Part shown: piece after piece, positions 42,986 through 52,147 of the stretch
How positions within the stretch are numbered: position 1 is the stretch's first letter
Layout of the letters: every line of letters begins with the position of its first letter
From: Bacteroidales bacterium
GTDB taxonomy: Bacteria; Bacteroidota; Bacteroidia; Bacteroidales; UBA932
Assembly (NCBI GenBank): GCA_017546585.1
Contig: JAFYWC010000021.1
Span: 1 to 64,000, forward strand
Direction of reading: 5' to 3'
Length of the DNA stretch: 64,000 bases
Translations under genes and position numbers: made by a program
Notes under the pieces: model-generated
Databases searched by the model: none
What the model was told of the DNA's origin: nothing
The model's input: the letters and a program-made list of their open reading frames with translations, nothing else

Positions 42986-44466
42986 AACTTGAATTCTTTG
43001 ATTTCTTTGACCAGTCTGTTGATGATGCCCATCTTGAGGTTGTACAGGTCATCAGATATGTCGACTTTGTAATAGTGCGGATTGATGAGTCGACGCTCGC
43101 TCGGGCTGAAATGCATAAGGGCGTCGTGGCAGAATGCCTTCTTCTCGGCAAGCGTGTATGTCGGAGCGATGTTGACACCGTTCTCGATGACCTTCTTCTG
43201 CAAAGTGAAGGCCTGGTATTCTCCTGCCTCAAATGTCTTGTATTTGTAACGGTCGAACTCGTCGCATACAGTGAATTCCTCTCCGTTCTCGATCTTCTTG
43301 CTGAGTTCGTCTCCGCGAAGGCAGGTCACGTCAACCTTGAAGATCTCGCCCTTCGACGGGTCGTTGACCATAATTCGGTATGTTACCTGGAATCCTGGGT
43401 TGATCAGCTTGATCTTGTCCTCCGAACGCTTCAGAACTGCCTGGCCGTCGATCTCGACGAGCTTGTAGACGTTGCCGAAGCAAGGGTTCGCCTTGCTGGT
43501 GGCGATGGCGTCGCCCACTCCGTAGCAGTCGATGCAGGCTCCCTGACGCTCGAGGTCTGTGATGAGGTACTCGTCCAACGAGTTTGTCGCGTAGATCTTG
43601 CAGCCTGTGAGTCCGTGCTCGTCAAGTATTCTTCTGCACTCGCTTGAGAGGTATGCAAGGTCGCCGCTGTCGAGCCTGATGCCGTAGCCGGCCTCGTAGC
43701 TGTCGTCGATGCCGTTGTCCTTGAATGCCTTGATCGCATTGAGGACACCACAGCGGAGGGTGTCATATGTGTCGATGAGCATAACGAGAGGCTCATTCAT
43801 ATGTGTCTTGATGTATGTGTCGAACGCAGTGTATTCTCCCTTGACGCTGCATCCGAATGATGTCACATAACTGTGGGCCATAGTACCGGCTGAACCGTAG
43901 TCGTACATCACTCCGGTGAGGATGTTCGATGTCGAGGCACAGCCTGCGATGACAGCAGCCTTGGCTCCATATGTGGCAGCCCAAGGACCGTGTGCCCTGC
44001 GTGAACCGAATTCGCTTACCGGACGGTTGGTGGCGCGGCATACGCGTGACGCCTTTGTGGCTACCGCCATCTGGTGGTTCATAATGCACAGTATAGGTGT
44101 CTCGAGCACCTGAGCCTCGATGAGAGGTCCTTCGACTATGATGATAGGCTGGTTAGGGAAGACGATCTCGCCTTCGCGCATTGCATATACGTTTCCGGTG
44201 AACTTCATCGACGAGAGGTATCCTCTATAGTCCTTGTATTCCTCTCCGGGAAGGAATTTCTCGAAGAATTCCGGGTCCATATTTCCCAGATTCCCGATCA
44301 TTTCCAGCACTTCGTCAATACCGCTGACTACAGCCCAGTTGTTGTTCTCCGGAGCCTTTCTGTAGAACATATTGAATACGGCGTGCTGGTCCTTCATACC
44401 GCTGTCGTAAAAGGATTTTCCCATTGTGTACTGGTACTTGTCCGAGCAATAAGCGAAATTAAGCAT
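42982..44466 (-). CDS. pncB: nicotinate phosphoribosyltransferase
   Basis: 494-residue enzyme making nicotinate mononucleotide from nicotinate and PRPP. Family blocks YTMGKSFYDSGMKDQHAVF (N-terminus), SRRAHGPWAA with the catalytic-histidine region, IRLDSGDLAYLS and the CYGVGDAIATS loop are present. Length is normal. With pncA it forms a two-gene salvage operon behind a clear -7 box. Confidence 0.95.
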   Translation of the reverse strand: MLNFAYCSDKYQYTMGKSFYDSGMKDQHAVFNMFYRKAPENNNWAVVSGIDEVLEMIGNLGNMDPEFFEKFLPGEEYKDYRGYLSSMKFTGNVYAMREGEIVFPNQPIIIVEGPLIEAQVLETPILCIMNHQMAVATKASRVCRATNRPVSEFGSRRAHGPWAATYGAKAAVIAGCASTSNILTGVMYDYGSAGTMAHSYVTSFGCSVKGEYTAFDTYIKTHMNEPLVMLIDTYDTLRCGVLNAIKAFKDNGIDDSYEAGYGIRLDSGDLAYLSSECRRILDEHGLTGCKIYATNSLDEYLITDLERQGACIDCYGVGDAIATSKANPCFGNVYKLVEIDGQAVLKRSEDKIKLINPGFQVTYRIMVNDPSKGEIFKVDVTCLRGDELSKKIENGEEFTVCDEFDRYKYKTFEAGEYQAFTLQKKVIENGVNIAPTYTLAEKKAFCHDALMHFSPSERRLINPHYYKVDISDDLYNLKMGIINRLVKEIKEFKL

Positions 44467-44489
44467 CTCTGTTTTGAATTTAAATCCAA

Positions 44490-44497
44490 CAAATTTA
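44490..44497 (-). promoter_or_regulatory. pncB-pncA -7 box (TAAATTTG)
   Basis: Exact TAnnTTTG match on the minus strand 23 bases before the pncB ATG. Confidence 0.65.
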
Positions 44498-44520
44498 ATC
44501 TTTTTTGTCCAACAATTTCT

Positions 44521-44528
44521 TAAATTCG
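44521..44528 (+). promoter_or_regulatory. probable -7 box (TAAATTCG) of the kinase-RapZ fusion gene
   Basis: Seven of eight match to TAnnTTTG, 17 bases before the ATG at 44546. Confidence 0.4.
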
Positions 44529-44545
44529 CAATAAATTTATGCCCT

Positions 44546-45970
44546 ATGAAACGCTTGAGTACATTATATAGTTCAGTTTTTCACGAAAACCCTGAAACTG
44601 TCGCTCCGATTGCCGGTTCGGCGAGCAACAGGAGGTATTTCCGCATCTCGGGAGCAGGACATTCCTGCATTGGAGTCATAGGTACCGATGTCAAGGAGAA
44701 CGAGGCTTTTCTTGCGATCGCCTCGCACTTCCGTTCGAAAGGGATAGCCGTGCCGGAGGTGCTTGCGGTGAGCGAAGACAGGATGGCATATCTCCAGGTG
44801 GATCTTGGCGACGAGATCCTTTTCGACAGGCTCGTGAAGGTGCGCAAGAGCGGAGAAGGTATGGAGGAGGTGGAGCAGTTGCTCTGCAAAGCGATGGCTG
44901 CGCTTCCGAAGATCCAGTTCAAGGGTGCGGAGGACTTTGACTTCTCTGTCTGCTACCCTCAGCCGTCATTCGATCTGAGGATGGTGATGTTCGATCTGAA
45001 CTATTTCAAATACTGTTTCCTGAAGCCTTCCGGACTCGAGTTCAATGAGGTTCTTCTCCAGGATGATTTCGAGCGTTTTGCTGCGGATCTCCTCAAGGAC
45101 GATACAGATACATTCCTCTACAGGGATTTTAATGCGAGGAACGTGATGGTCAAGGATGGTGAACTGTATTTCATTGATTTCCAGGGTGGTCGTCGTGGTC
45201 CTATATATTATGACATTGCGTCGTTCGTATGGCAGGCCAGGGCAAGGTTCCCGAAGGAACTCCAGTCGAGAATGGTCGAGGCCTATAAGGATGCACTCAA
45301 GGAAATAAAGCCGTTCGATGAGACTGAATTCAATGAGAGACTTCGTCTTTTCCGTCTTTTCCGTCTTCTTCAGGTGATGGGGGCATACGGATTCAGAGGC
45401 TGGGTGGAGCACAAGGCCAATTTCGTCACTTCGATCCCTGCTGCAGTGGAGGCTTTGGCGGAACTGCTTGAACAGCCGTTCGAGGCTTATCCGTATCTTA
45501 CAGAAACACTCCGCCGTATGGTGGCGCTCCCTCGTTTTGAGGAGGAGCCGGCGGAGGAGGGTAAACTTGAAGTGAAGGTGTACAGTTTTTCTTTCAGGAA
45601 GGGCATTCCTCAGGACCCTTCGGGAAACGGAGGCGGATATGTATTTGACTGCAGATCAATACATAATCCAGGAAGATATGAGCCTTATAAGAAACTTACA
45701 GGCCGTGATGAGCCGGTGATAAGATTCCTTGAGGATGACGGTGAGATAACCGGCTTCCTTGAGCATATCTATTCGATTGTGGACTCCCACGTTGAGACAT
45801 ATCGAAGCAGGGGATTCTCGAATCTTATGGTGTCTTTCGGCTGCACCGGCGGCCAGCACCGTTCGGTTTACAGTGCCGAGCACGTCGCTCATCATATAGC
45901 CGAGAAATATCCGGATGTGCGAGTGAGACTCATCCATCGCGAACAGAAAATCTCAGAAACCTACAACTAA
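44546..45970 (+). CDS. sugar kinase (AmgK-like phosphotransferase) fused to a RapZ C-terminal domain
   Basis: 474-residue two-domain protein. Residues 1 to ~330 are an aminoglycoside-phosphotransferase-fold kinase with the catalytic loop YRDFNARNVM and the metal motif FIDFQGGRRGPIYYDIAS, the form seen in AmgK, which phosphorylates MurNAc/GlcNAc at C1. Residues ~340-474 match the C-terminal domain of RapZ, with KGIPQD, FDCRSIHNP, LTGRDEP and SFGCTGGQHRSVY; in E. coli this domain binds glucosamine 6-phosphate. Twelve bases downstream is a MurU-like nucleotidyltransferase, which supports a cell wall sugar recycling role. The ATG at 44546 is chosen (MKRLSTLYSS); the upstream extension crosses the promoter region. 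Substrate not proven. Confidence 0.88.
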   Translation: MKRLSTLYSSVFHENPETVAPIAGSASNRRYFRISGAGHSCIGVIGTDVKENEAFLAIASHFRSKGIAVPEVLAVSEDRMAYLQVDLGDEILFDRLVKVRKSGEGMEEVEQLLCKAMAALPKIQFKGAEDFDFSVCYPQPSFDLRMVMFDLNYFKYCFLKPSGLEFNEVLLQDDFERFAADLLKDDTDTFLYRDFNARNVMVKDGELYFIDFQGGRRGPIYYDIASFVWQARARFPKELQSRMVEAYKDALKEIKPFDETEFNERLRLFRLFRLLQVMGAYGFRGWVEHKANFVTSIPAAVEALAELLEQPFEAYPYLTETLRRMVALPRFEEEPAEEGKLEVKVYSFSFRKGIPQDPSGNGGGYVFDCRSIHNPGRYEPYKKLTGRDEPVIRFLEDDGEITGFLEHIYSIVDSHVETYRSRGFSNLMVSFGCTGGQHRSVYSAEHVAHHIAEKYPDVRVRLIHREQKISETYN

Positions 45971-45982
45971 ACAGACTGTCCG

Positions 45983-46750
45983 ATGAAATCTATGATATTT
46001 GCAGCCGGTCTCGGTACCAGGCTGAAGCCTATAACTGATACGATGCCGAAGGCGTTGGTGCCTGTGTGCGGCAAGCCGCTGCTGGAGCACGTAGTGCGGA
46101 AGCTGAAGGCTGCCGGCATCGAAGGGGCAGTGGTAAATGTACACCATTTCGCGGATATGCTCGAGGGCTGGATCAGTGACCATAGCGGACTCTTTCCTAT
46201 GGAAGTGAGTGACGAGAGGGACCGACTTCTTGAAACTGGTGGAGCGGTTCTGCACGCAAGGAGGTATCTGGATGGATGCGGTTCTTTCCTGATCCACAAT
46301 GTGGACATATTCTCGAATGCGGATATTGGATGGTTCGCCTCCAATGTGAAGCCGGAAGCCGTGGCGACTCTTCTTGTGAGCGGACGCAAGTCGTCACGCT
46401 CGTTCCTTTTCGATCCGTCGGATATGCGTCTTGTAGGATGGAAGAACAATTCGAGCGGAGAGTGCATAATGGCAGACGGGAACATCAGCCCTGATGACTG
46501 CGTGGCCTATGCATTTTCGGGAATACACATTATGTCCGACACAGTGTTCGAACTGATGGAGGAATATGTGAAAACAAAGGAAATCCCTTCAGAAGGAACT
46601 GCCGGTGCGGCATTCCCCATCAGGGATTTCTATCTGTGGGCAGCTGTGCGAAAGCCGATATATGGCGTTGTGGCACAGGATCTTAAACTACTTGATGTAG
46701 GAAAACTGGATTCTATCGAAGCTGCCGAAAACTTTATCTCTACCTTATAG
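45983..46750 (+). CDS. MurU-like sugar-1-phosphate nucleotidyltransferase
   Basis: 255-residue enzyme of the NTP_transferase (RmlA/MurU) family. The nucleotide-binding signature FAAGLGTRLKPITDTMPKAL is at residues 5-24, then VPVCGKPLLEHV and the metal aspartate in IHNVDIFSN. MurU joins MurNAc-1-phosphate and UTP to UDP-MurNAc; RmlA/GlmU relatives use other sugars. The pairing with an AmgK-like kinase favours MurU. It starts 12 bases after the kinase gene and overlaps the convergent CPBP gene by six bases at its end. Confidence 0.87.
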   Translation: MKSMIFAAGLGTRLKPITDTMPKALVPVCGKPLLEHVVRKLKAAGIEGAVVNVHHFADMLEGWISDHSGLFPMEVSDERDRLLETGGAVLHARRYLDGCGSFLIHNVDIFSNADIGWFASNVKPEAVATLLVSGRKSSRSFLFDPSDMRLVGWKNNSSGECIMADGNISPDDCVAYAFSGIHIMSDTVFELMEEYVKTKEIPSEGTAGAAFPIRDFYLWAAVRKPIYGVVAQDLKLLDVGKLDSIEAAENFISTL

Positions 46751-47650
46751 CTGCTCCAAAGCGTCGCAGCCTCCGAGGTTGCCCTCCTTCTGAGGGATGG
46801 ATTTCATAATCACAAGTCCGCTGGCAAGAACTACTGCGAAGGCGATGACCACAAGGACATACGCCCAAGGGCTCATTATCTCTGCGAAGAACTCCACATC
46901 CTCCATTCCTGGGATTCTGCTTACGATCACTGAAAGCGTGTTGTTGACACAGTGCATAAGCATAGTCAGCTTGAGTGAACCGGTCTTATAGTATACATAG
47001 CCGAGGATGAGGCCGATGATGAATGCCGGGATCGCCTGCCAGAGGTTGCCGTGGATGAGACCGAAGAAAGCTGCTGAGATCACGATTGCCCAAACCGGCT
47101 TCACCTTGGTGAGGAGACCTCTGAGGATGATGCCTCGGCAGAGCCACTCTTCAAAGAAAGGAGCGAATACTGAAACAGAAAGAAGTACGATCCATATCGG
47201 TCCGTTCAGAAGCATCTCCATCGCCGCCTTCATAACCTCCGACATTTCAGGAAGAAGCATAGAGATCGGCTCGATCACAAATGCTCCAGCAAGAGCCATT
47301 GCGCTCACGATCAATGCCATAGCGTAACCTTTCCTTCCTCCGAAATTGCTGCTGTCGATGGCGTAGCCGGGCTCGAATCCTTCGTTTCTGCGGCTCGCTG
47401 CAGATGCGAAGAGCATAGCTGGGATGAACTGTATAGGGTAGATGATCACCATTCCGTATGTGGTGGCGAATTCAGTAGACAGGCAGAGTTGAAGTCCTGC
47501 CATCACTACTCCGCCCAGAAGCATTCCCGCAAGGAAGAGGAGTACGGTCCAAAGAAGCCCTGAATATCCTGGGACGAAATAGTTGTAAGTAGAGAAGAGA
47601 TCGTATGAACCCCTTCTGCTATGTCTGTTGAAGTAATGTTTGCCGGTCAT
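46745..47650 (-). CDS. CPBP family intramembrane metalloprotease
   Basis: 301-residue polytopic membrane protein of the Abi/CAAX protease (Rce1-like) family. The three motifs are EEWLCRGIILR (EExxxR), FFGLIHGNLWQ (FxxxH) and HCVNN, all intact. About seven hydrophobic segments. Roles in this family range from peptide maturation to bacteriocin immunity and cannot be chosen here. It shares a palindromic divergent promoter with the DivIC-like gene. Confidence 0.92.
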   Translation of the reverse strand: MTGKHYFNRHSRRGSYDLFSTYNYFVPGYSGLLWTVLLFLAGMLLGGVVMAGLQLCLSTEFATTYGMVIIYPIQFIPAMLFASAASRRNEGFEPGYAIDSSNFGGRKGYAMALIVSAMALAGAFVIEPISMLLPEMSEVMKAAMEMLLNGPIWIVLLSVSVFAPFFEEWLCRGIILRGLLTKVKPVWAIVISAAFFGLIHGNLWQAIPAFIIGLILGYVYYKTGSLKLTMLMHCVNNTLSVIVSRIPGMEDVEFFAEIMSPWAYVLVVIAFAVVLASGLVIMKSIPQKEGNLGGCDALEQL

Positions 47651-47677
47651 CTCGAAAATTAATTTAATTTATCTGCA

Positions 47678-47685
47678 CAAATTTA
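47678..47685 (-). promoter_or_regulatory. CPBP gene -7 box (TAAATTTG)
   Basis: Exact TAnnTTTG on the minus strand. Together with the adjoining plus-strand box it makes a perfect 16-bp palindrome, 47678-47693. Confidence 0.65.
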
Positions 47686-47693
47686 TAAATTTG
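47686..47693 (+). promoter_or_regulatory. DivIC-like gene -7 box (TAAATTTG)
   Basis: Exact TAnnTTTG on the plus strand, back to back with the minus-strand box and 21 bases before the ATG at 47715. Confidence 0.65.
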
Positions 47694-47714
47694 TCGGACA
47701 GATTCAGCAATAAT

Positions 47715-48026
47715 ATGGAAATTAGAGATAAGATAAGAGGTTTTTACAGAGGTGAGAACAGAAGGACCGCCTGGTTTATCACAATGGTTATGATCGTTTT
47801 CATCGGATCTTGGCTGTTCGGTTCCGGCAACACTCTCATCCTATGGGTGAAGCAGGGAAGAGAACTCAAGCGCCAGGAGAGGCAGATCGAGGAGTACCGT
47901 CGCCAGATCGAGGCGATGGATGGCAGCATCGATCAGCGTGAGACAGACCTCGACACATTAGAAAAATTCGCCAGAGAGCAATACAAGTTTGCTGTCCCTG
48001 GCGAAGATGTCTATATTATCGAATGA
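47715..48026 (+). CDS. DivIC/FtsB-like septum formation protein
   Basis: 103-residue bitopic protein: a basic N-terminus (MEIRDKIRGFYRGENRRTAW), one helix (about residues 21-43, FITMVMIVFIGSWLFG), a coiled coil (about 48-75, RQERQIEEYRRQIEAM) and the FtsB/DivIC-type end (LEKFAREQYKFAVPGEDVYII). This is the family that pairs with FtsL and FtsQ in the divisome. The ATG at 47715 follows a good promoter; the in-frame extension upstream overlaps that promoter. Confidence 0.9.
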   Translation: MEIRDKIRGFYRGENRRTAWFITMVMIVFIGSWLFGSGNTLILWVKQGRELKRQERQIEEYRRQIEAMDGSIDQRETDLDTLEKFAREQYKFAVPGEDVYIIE

Positions 48027-48046
48027 TATTTCAGCCTGACCTTGTC

Positions 48047-49387
48047 CTAGAATCCGGTATATGTCCAAGGAGTGATGACGCGAAGCTCCTCCTTTACAGA
48101 TTCTGAAACTTCGAGAGTCTCGATAAAGTCTGCGATAATTTCGTGATTGATGCCCGCACCTGTACGAGTGAGCGCCTTGAGCGTCTCGTAAGGGTTCGGG
48201 TAATTTTCTCTGCGGAGGATTGTCTGGATTGCCTCTGCTACCACAGCCCAGTTTCTTTCGAGGTCTGCGCGGATTGCCTCCTCATTGAGGATGAGCTTGC
48301 CGAGACCCTTCTTCAATGAGTTCAGCGAGATCATAGAATGTGCGAGCGGCATTCCGATGTTGCGGAGCACTGTCGAGTCTGTGAGGTCGCGCTGGAGACG
48401 TGAGATAGGGAGCTTCATCGAAAGATGGGTGTAGAGTGCGTTGGCTACACCGAAGTTGCCCTCTGCGTTCTCGAAGTCGATAGGGTTCACCTTGTGCGGC
48501 ATTGCTGACGATCCTACCTCTCCTGCCTTCACCTTCTGACGGAAATACTCCATTGAGATGTATGTCCAGATGTCGCGTGCGAAGTCAATGAGGATGGTGT
48601 TGATTCTGCGGAGGCAGTCAAAGAGCGATGCGAGGTTGTCGTAGTGCTCGATCTGAGTTGTAGGGAACGATCTCTTGAGACCGAGTGAAGCCACGAAATC
48701 GTTGCCGAAGCCGATCCAGTCTACTGCAGGATATGCCACCTTGTGCGCATTCATATTACCTGTCGCACCACCGAACTTTGCAGGGTAGGTGAGGAGTTCG
48801 AACTGGCGGATCTGCTCCTCGAGACGTACTGCGAACACGTTGAACTCCTTGCCTACACGTGTAGGTGAAGCAGGCTGGCCGTGAGTCTTTGCGAGCATAG
48901 AGATGTCCTTCCAGTCCTCAGCCATTCCCTTGATGAGTCCGAGAACCTCCTTGAGAAGAGGCATAAAGCTCTCGTCGATCGCCTCTTTGAATGAAAGCGG
49001 AACAGATGTGTTGTTGATGTCCTGTGATGTAAGGCCGAAGTGAACGAACTCTCCCCATTTGAGGATGTCCATCTCCTTGAAGCGGTCCTTGATGAAATAC
49101 TCCACAGCCTTTACGTCGTGGTTTGTCACCTTCTCGATCTCCTTCACCTTTGCGGCATCCTCAGGAGTCATATTCCTGTAGATGCCTCTTAGAGCCTCGA
49201 ATTTCGCTGGGTCGAAGTCTGCAAGCTGAGGAAGAGGAATCTGGCAGAGAGCAATGAAGTACTCGATCTCTACGCGAACGCGGTACTTGATGAGTGCATA
49301 CTCGCTGAAATACTCTCTAAGTGGTTCTGTCTGACGCGAATAGCGTCCGTCGATAGGCGACACCGCCAAAAGTGGATGATTGTTCAT
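48047..49387 (-). CDS. purB: adenylosuccinate lyase
   Basis: 446-residue enzyme acting twice in purine synthesis, releasing fumarate from SAICAR and from adenylosuccinate. Blocks SPIDGRYSRQTEPL, FVHFGLTSQDINNTS, AKTHGQPASPT and the superfamily signature GSSAMPHKVNPIDFENAEG are present. The start is the ATG at 49387 (MNNHPLLAVSPIDGRY); the longer open frame runs through the promoter region and is rejected. Confidence 0.96.
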   Translation of the reverse strand: MNNHPLLAVSPIDGRYSRQTEPLREYFSEYALIKYRVRVEIEYFIALCQIPLPQLADFDPAKFEALRGIYRNMTPEDAAKVKEIEKVTNHDVKAVEYFIKDRFKEMDILKWGEFVHFGLTSQDINNTSVPLSFKEAIDESFMPLLKEVLGLIKGMAEDWKDISMLAKTHGQPASPTRVGKEFNVFAVRLEEQIRQFELLTYPAKFGGATGNMNAHKVAYPAVDWIGFGNDFVASLGLKRSFPTTQIEHYDNLASLFDCLRRINTILIDFARDIWTYISMEYFRQKVKAGEVGSSAMPHKVNPIDFENAEGNFGVANALYTHLSMKLPISRLQRDLTDSTVLRNIGMPLAHSMISLNSLKKGLGKLILNEEAIRADLERNWAVVAEAIQTILRRENYPNPYETLKALTRTGAGINHEIIADFIETLEVSESVKEELRVITPWTYTGF

Positions 49388-49413
49388 TTCTGTCCGTTTT
49401 GAATTTTGCGACG

Positions 49414-49421
49414 CAAAGATA
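49414..49421 (-). promoter_or_regulatory. purB -7 box (TATCTTTG)
   Basis: Exact TAnnTTTG on the minus strand, 26 bases before the purB ATG. Confidence 0.65.
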
Positions 49422-49452
49422 GTAATATGATTGCAAAATAACGAAAAAAGTT

Positions 49453-49460
49453 TATCTTTG
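49453..49460 (+). promoter_or_regulatory. -7 box (TATCTTTG) of the lipoprotein-Omp28 pair
   Basis: Exact TAnnTTTG on the plus strand, 53 bases before the ATG at 49514, giving a leader of about 45 nt. Confidence 0.65.
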
Positions 49461-49513
49461 CCCCGATACACTTTTATGTGGTGACAATTATTAATCAAAA
49501 TCAATAAATTTAA

Positions 49514-52147
49514 ATGAAAAAGTTACTTAAAGTGTCGTTTTTGGCTACACTTTGTGCGTTCTGCCTTTCGTTCGTAGGATGCCAGAAGGAGGGAGTCGGC
49601 GACTTTTCGCTTTCTATCAAGGAAGTGGGAGCTGATTATGTGGAACTTCGCGTGACAGCTCCGAACTCTGTGGAAATGTATTACGTCATTTCCGAGGAAG
49701 CTATGCTTGTGTCTGATGCTGTGCTCAAGAAGACAGGTACAGCTGTGACAGTAGAGCCTGCGCAGATTCTCAGAATCTCTGAGGGTGTCGTTCAGGATAC
49801 TCATTATCATCTTTACGCTGTAGCAGGCCTTTCAAACGGCGAGTTCTCCGAGAGAATTTCACTTGAGTTCACTACCAAGAAGTATACTTTCGACGAGACT
49901 GTGAAGATCGTTGAGACTTACTATGACGGATTCAAGGTGCACGTTACAGTTCCTGAGAAGGTGAAGGAGGCAGGTCACGTACTTCGTTACGGCTACACCA
50001 GCCTTGCTACATACAACAAGGCTACAAAGCTTTATGGTACAACTGACGTTGCCCGCCTTATCCAGAACGGTAACATCGGAGGCCGCTACATCAAGAACGA
50101 CTCTACAATGGTGTACAACGCTGACAATCTCTATGAGATCGTTGACGGCGAGGAACTCGATATCCACGAGGACATCTTCCCTAACGAGCCTGGTCTCTTC
50201 CTCGTAGGAGAGTTCAGATGGGGTTCGTCAAAGGAGGAGATCGAGCAGGAGATCGGTATCTCTGGCTGGTATCCTTCATACATCATTCCTTTGTATGACT
50301 GGAACACAGCGCAGTGGACAGGTGAGTTCCAGAAGGTGGAGTTCAAGATGAAGGCTCCTGAGGAACTTGATGCAGATTTCAATGTGGATGTGTACGATGT
50401 TACACCGCTTGATGCAAAGATCTTCTTCGAGCCGGATGACAACGTGTATATGTACGTATATATGATTATGGACGATGCTACATACAACACGTTGACTGAC
50501 CTTTGCGGTGGCGAGGAGAACGTTCAGTGGTTCATCGCTTCTGTAGGTGGCTACTACGAGGGTGCTACTATGGGACAGGGTGAAATGGAGATCAATGCGA
50601 TGTCTATGTTCACTGAGCCTCTCAACAAGGATACACGCTACAGAATCCTCATCAACGCTTGGGGTGATCCTCAGGGAAAAACCCAGAAGTTCATCGTCGA
50701 GGAGTTCAGGACAAAGGCAGCTACTCAGCCTAAGCCTGTTATCGAGGTGACTGCACTTGAGGCCAACGATCCATACTTTGCATCATTCAACATCAAGGCA
50801 GGCAAGGACAGAAACGGTAACGTTCAGCCTATTGCTGGCGCTTACTACGCTGTGAACTACACAAGAGAGTGGCAGCTTCAGTTCAATATGGACGCTACTT
50901 ATGAGAGCATCCTCAAGGGCAACTACTCGTTCACTGCAGATGAGCTTGCTCAGATCAACTCTCCAGAGGGCCTCAATTTCTCAGTGTATACTCTTGACGG
51001 TGAGGTTACACGTATGGCTGTATACGGATGTAATGACGAGTATACATTCAACACTGTGGATCCTACTGACCAGGAGGTTGCAAACGGTATTGCAAGAGGT
51101 TGGGCAGACTATGCTGCACCATATGCAGAGGGCAACGGCCCTGCCTCATCTTATGACGCTGTCGCTCAGAAGATTTCAGGCGAGTGGACTGCAAGCGCGA
51201 AGCTCCGTGCAAAGCAGATCGTAGATGAGGAGACTGGTGATTATGAGTATTACAATGTAACTCACAAGTCAAGAATCGAGATCTCTTCACAGATGCCGGA
51301 ACTCCCTTATCCTATGCCGGATTCTGTATACACTATCTATGGCGGAAACAAGGCTGACGTTGACGGAATGTACGAGGAACTTCAGATGCTTTCTGATATG
51401 TTCGAGGAGTATCGTCTCAGAGGACACAGCCGTATCCTTGGAACCGGCTTCCTTGATTTCGACTATTACAGCACAGGCGGTCGTCTTGACTGGTATGCTC
51501 CGTACGACCTCTTCATTGCAAGAGATTATGTGTCGGTTGACGTGGCTCAGCTTATCTATGACTTCGGACCTAAGTGGTTCTTCCAGGTGCAGGCTGACGG
51601 TTCTGTAATCATTCCTTTCAGCACATACTATATGCCGCCAATGCACAACTGGCCAGGTTATGCGTTCTATGTAGGTGGCGTGGGTGAGTCAGGCGGCTCT
51701 CAGGTGGCTATCTATGAGGCTACTGAGCAGTATCCTGGATTCCCTGTCGAGATCTCTGAGGACGGCAACAAGATCGTGATCAAGCCTATCGACTATAACG
51801 GAACTCTCCTTTATATGAATGCTCTCGGCTTCAGCGATGACGCTCTTATGTCAGGTTCAGTAGAGATCGTTGCTCCTATCATCTCCGAGATCACTCTTAC
51901 AAGAGGCTGGAACGGTGCCAAGTCTAATCTCAACAATGTCGCTCCTGAGAAGGTGACTGCTAAAATGATGAACTTCGACGGAACACCTGCAAAGGCTCCT
52001 ATGGTACGCAAGGTCGGTTCTATGACTGACTTCAGCGAGGTGTCTAAGGTGAAGACTGTGGAGAGAGTGACTATCGCTACAGAGGAGAACCTCGACGCGT
52101 TTATGACTAAACAGGTTGAGAAAACTTTCGGAAAAATCGTTAAGTAA
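49514..52147 (+). CDS. large surface lipoprotein of unknown function
   Basis: 877-residue predicted lipoprotein; the signal peptide ends in FVGC (Cys23). Beta-rich throughout, with fibronectin-III/Ig-like modules suggested by VTAPNSVEMYYVISEE (about residues 46-61), NKDTRYRILINAWG (about 370-385) and tyrosine/tryptophan-rich segments. No enzyme motif is recognised. The downstream Omp28-type gene overlaps its stop by one base (TAATG), so the two are coupled. The partial lipoprotein gene at 61712 has a similar make-up and also neighbours Omp28 genes. The function is unknown; the pairing suggests joint action at the cell surface. Confidence 0.9.
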   Translation: MKKLLKVSFLATLCAFCLSFVGCQKEGVGDFSLSIKEVGADYVELRVTAPNSVEMYYVISEEAMLVSDAVLKKTGTAVTVEPAQILRISEGVVQDTHYHLYAVAGLSNGEFSERISLEFTTKKYTFDETVKIVETYYDGFKVHVTVPEKVKEAGHVLRYGYTSLATYNKATKLYGTTDVARLIQNGNIGGRYIKNDSTMVYNADNLYEIVDGEELDIHEDIFPNEPGLFLVGEFRWGSSKEEIEQEIGISGWYPSYIIPLYDWNTAQWTGEFQKVEFKMKAPEELDADFNVDVYDVTPLDAKIFFEPDDNVYMYVYMIMDDATYNTLTDLCGGEENVQWFIASVGGYYEGATMGQGEMEINAMSMFTEPLNKDTRYRILINAWGDPQGKTQKFIVEEFRTKAATQPKPVIEVTALEANDPYFASFNIKAGKDRNGNVQPIAGAYYAVNYTREWQLQFNMDATYESILKGNYSFTADELAQINSPEGLNFSVYTLDGEVTRMAVYGCNDEYTFNTVDPTDQEVANGIARGWADYAAPYAEGNGPASSYDAVAQKISGEWTASAKLRAKQIVDEETGDYEYYNVTHKSRIEISSQMPELPYPMPDSVYTIYGGNKADVDGMYEELQMLSDMFEEYRLRGHSRILGTGFLDFDYYSTGGRLDWYAPYDLFIARDYVSVDVAQLIYDFGPKWFFQVQADGSVIIPFSTYYMPPMHNWPGYAFYVGGVGESGGSQVAIYEATEQYPGFPVEISEDGNKIVIKPIDYNGTLLYMNALGFSDDALMSGSVEIVAPIISEITLTRGWNGAKSNLNNVAPEKVTAKMMNFDGTPAKAPMVRKVGSMTDFSEVSKVKTVERVTIATEENLDAFMTKQVEKTFGKIVK

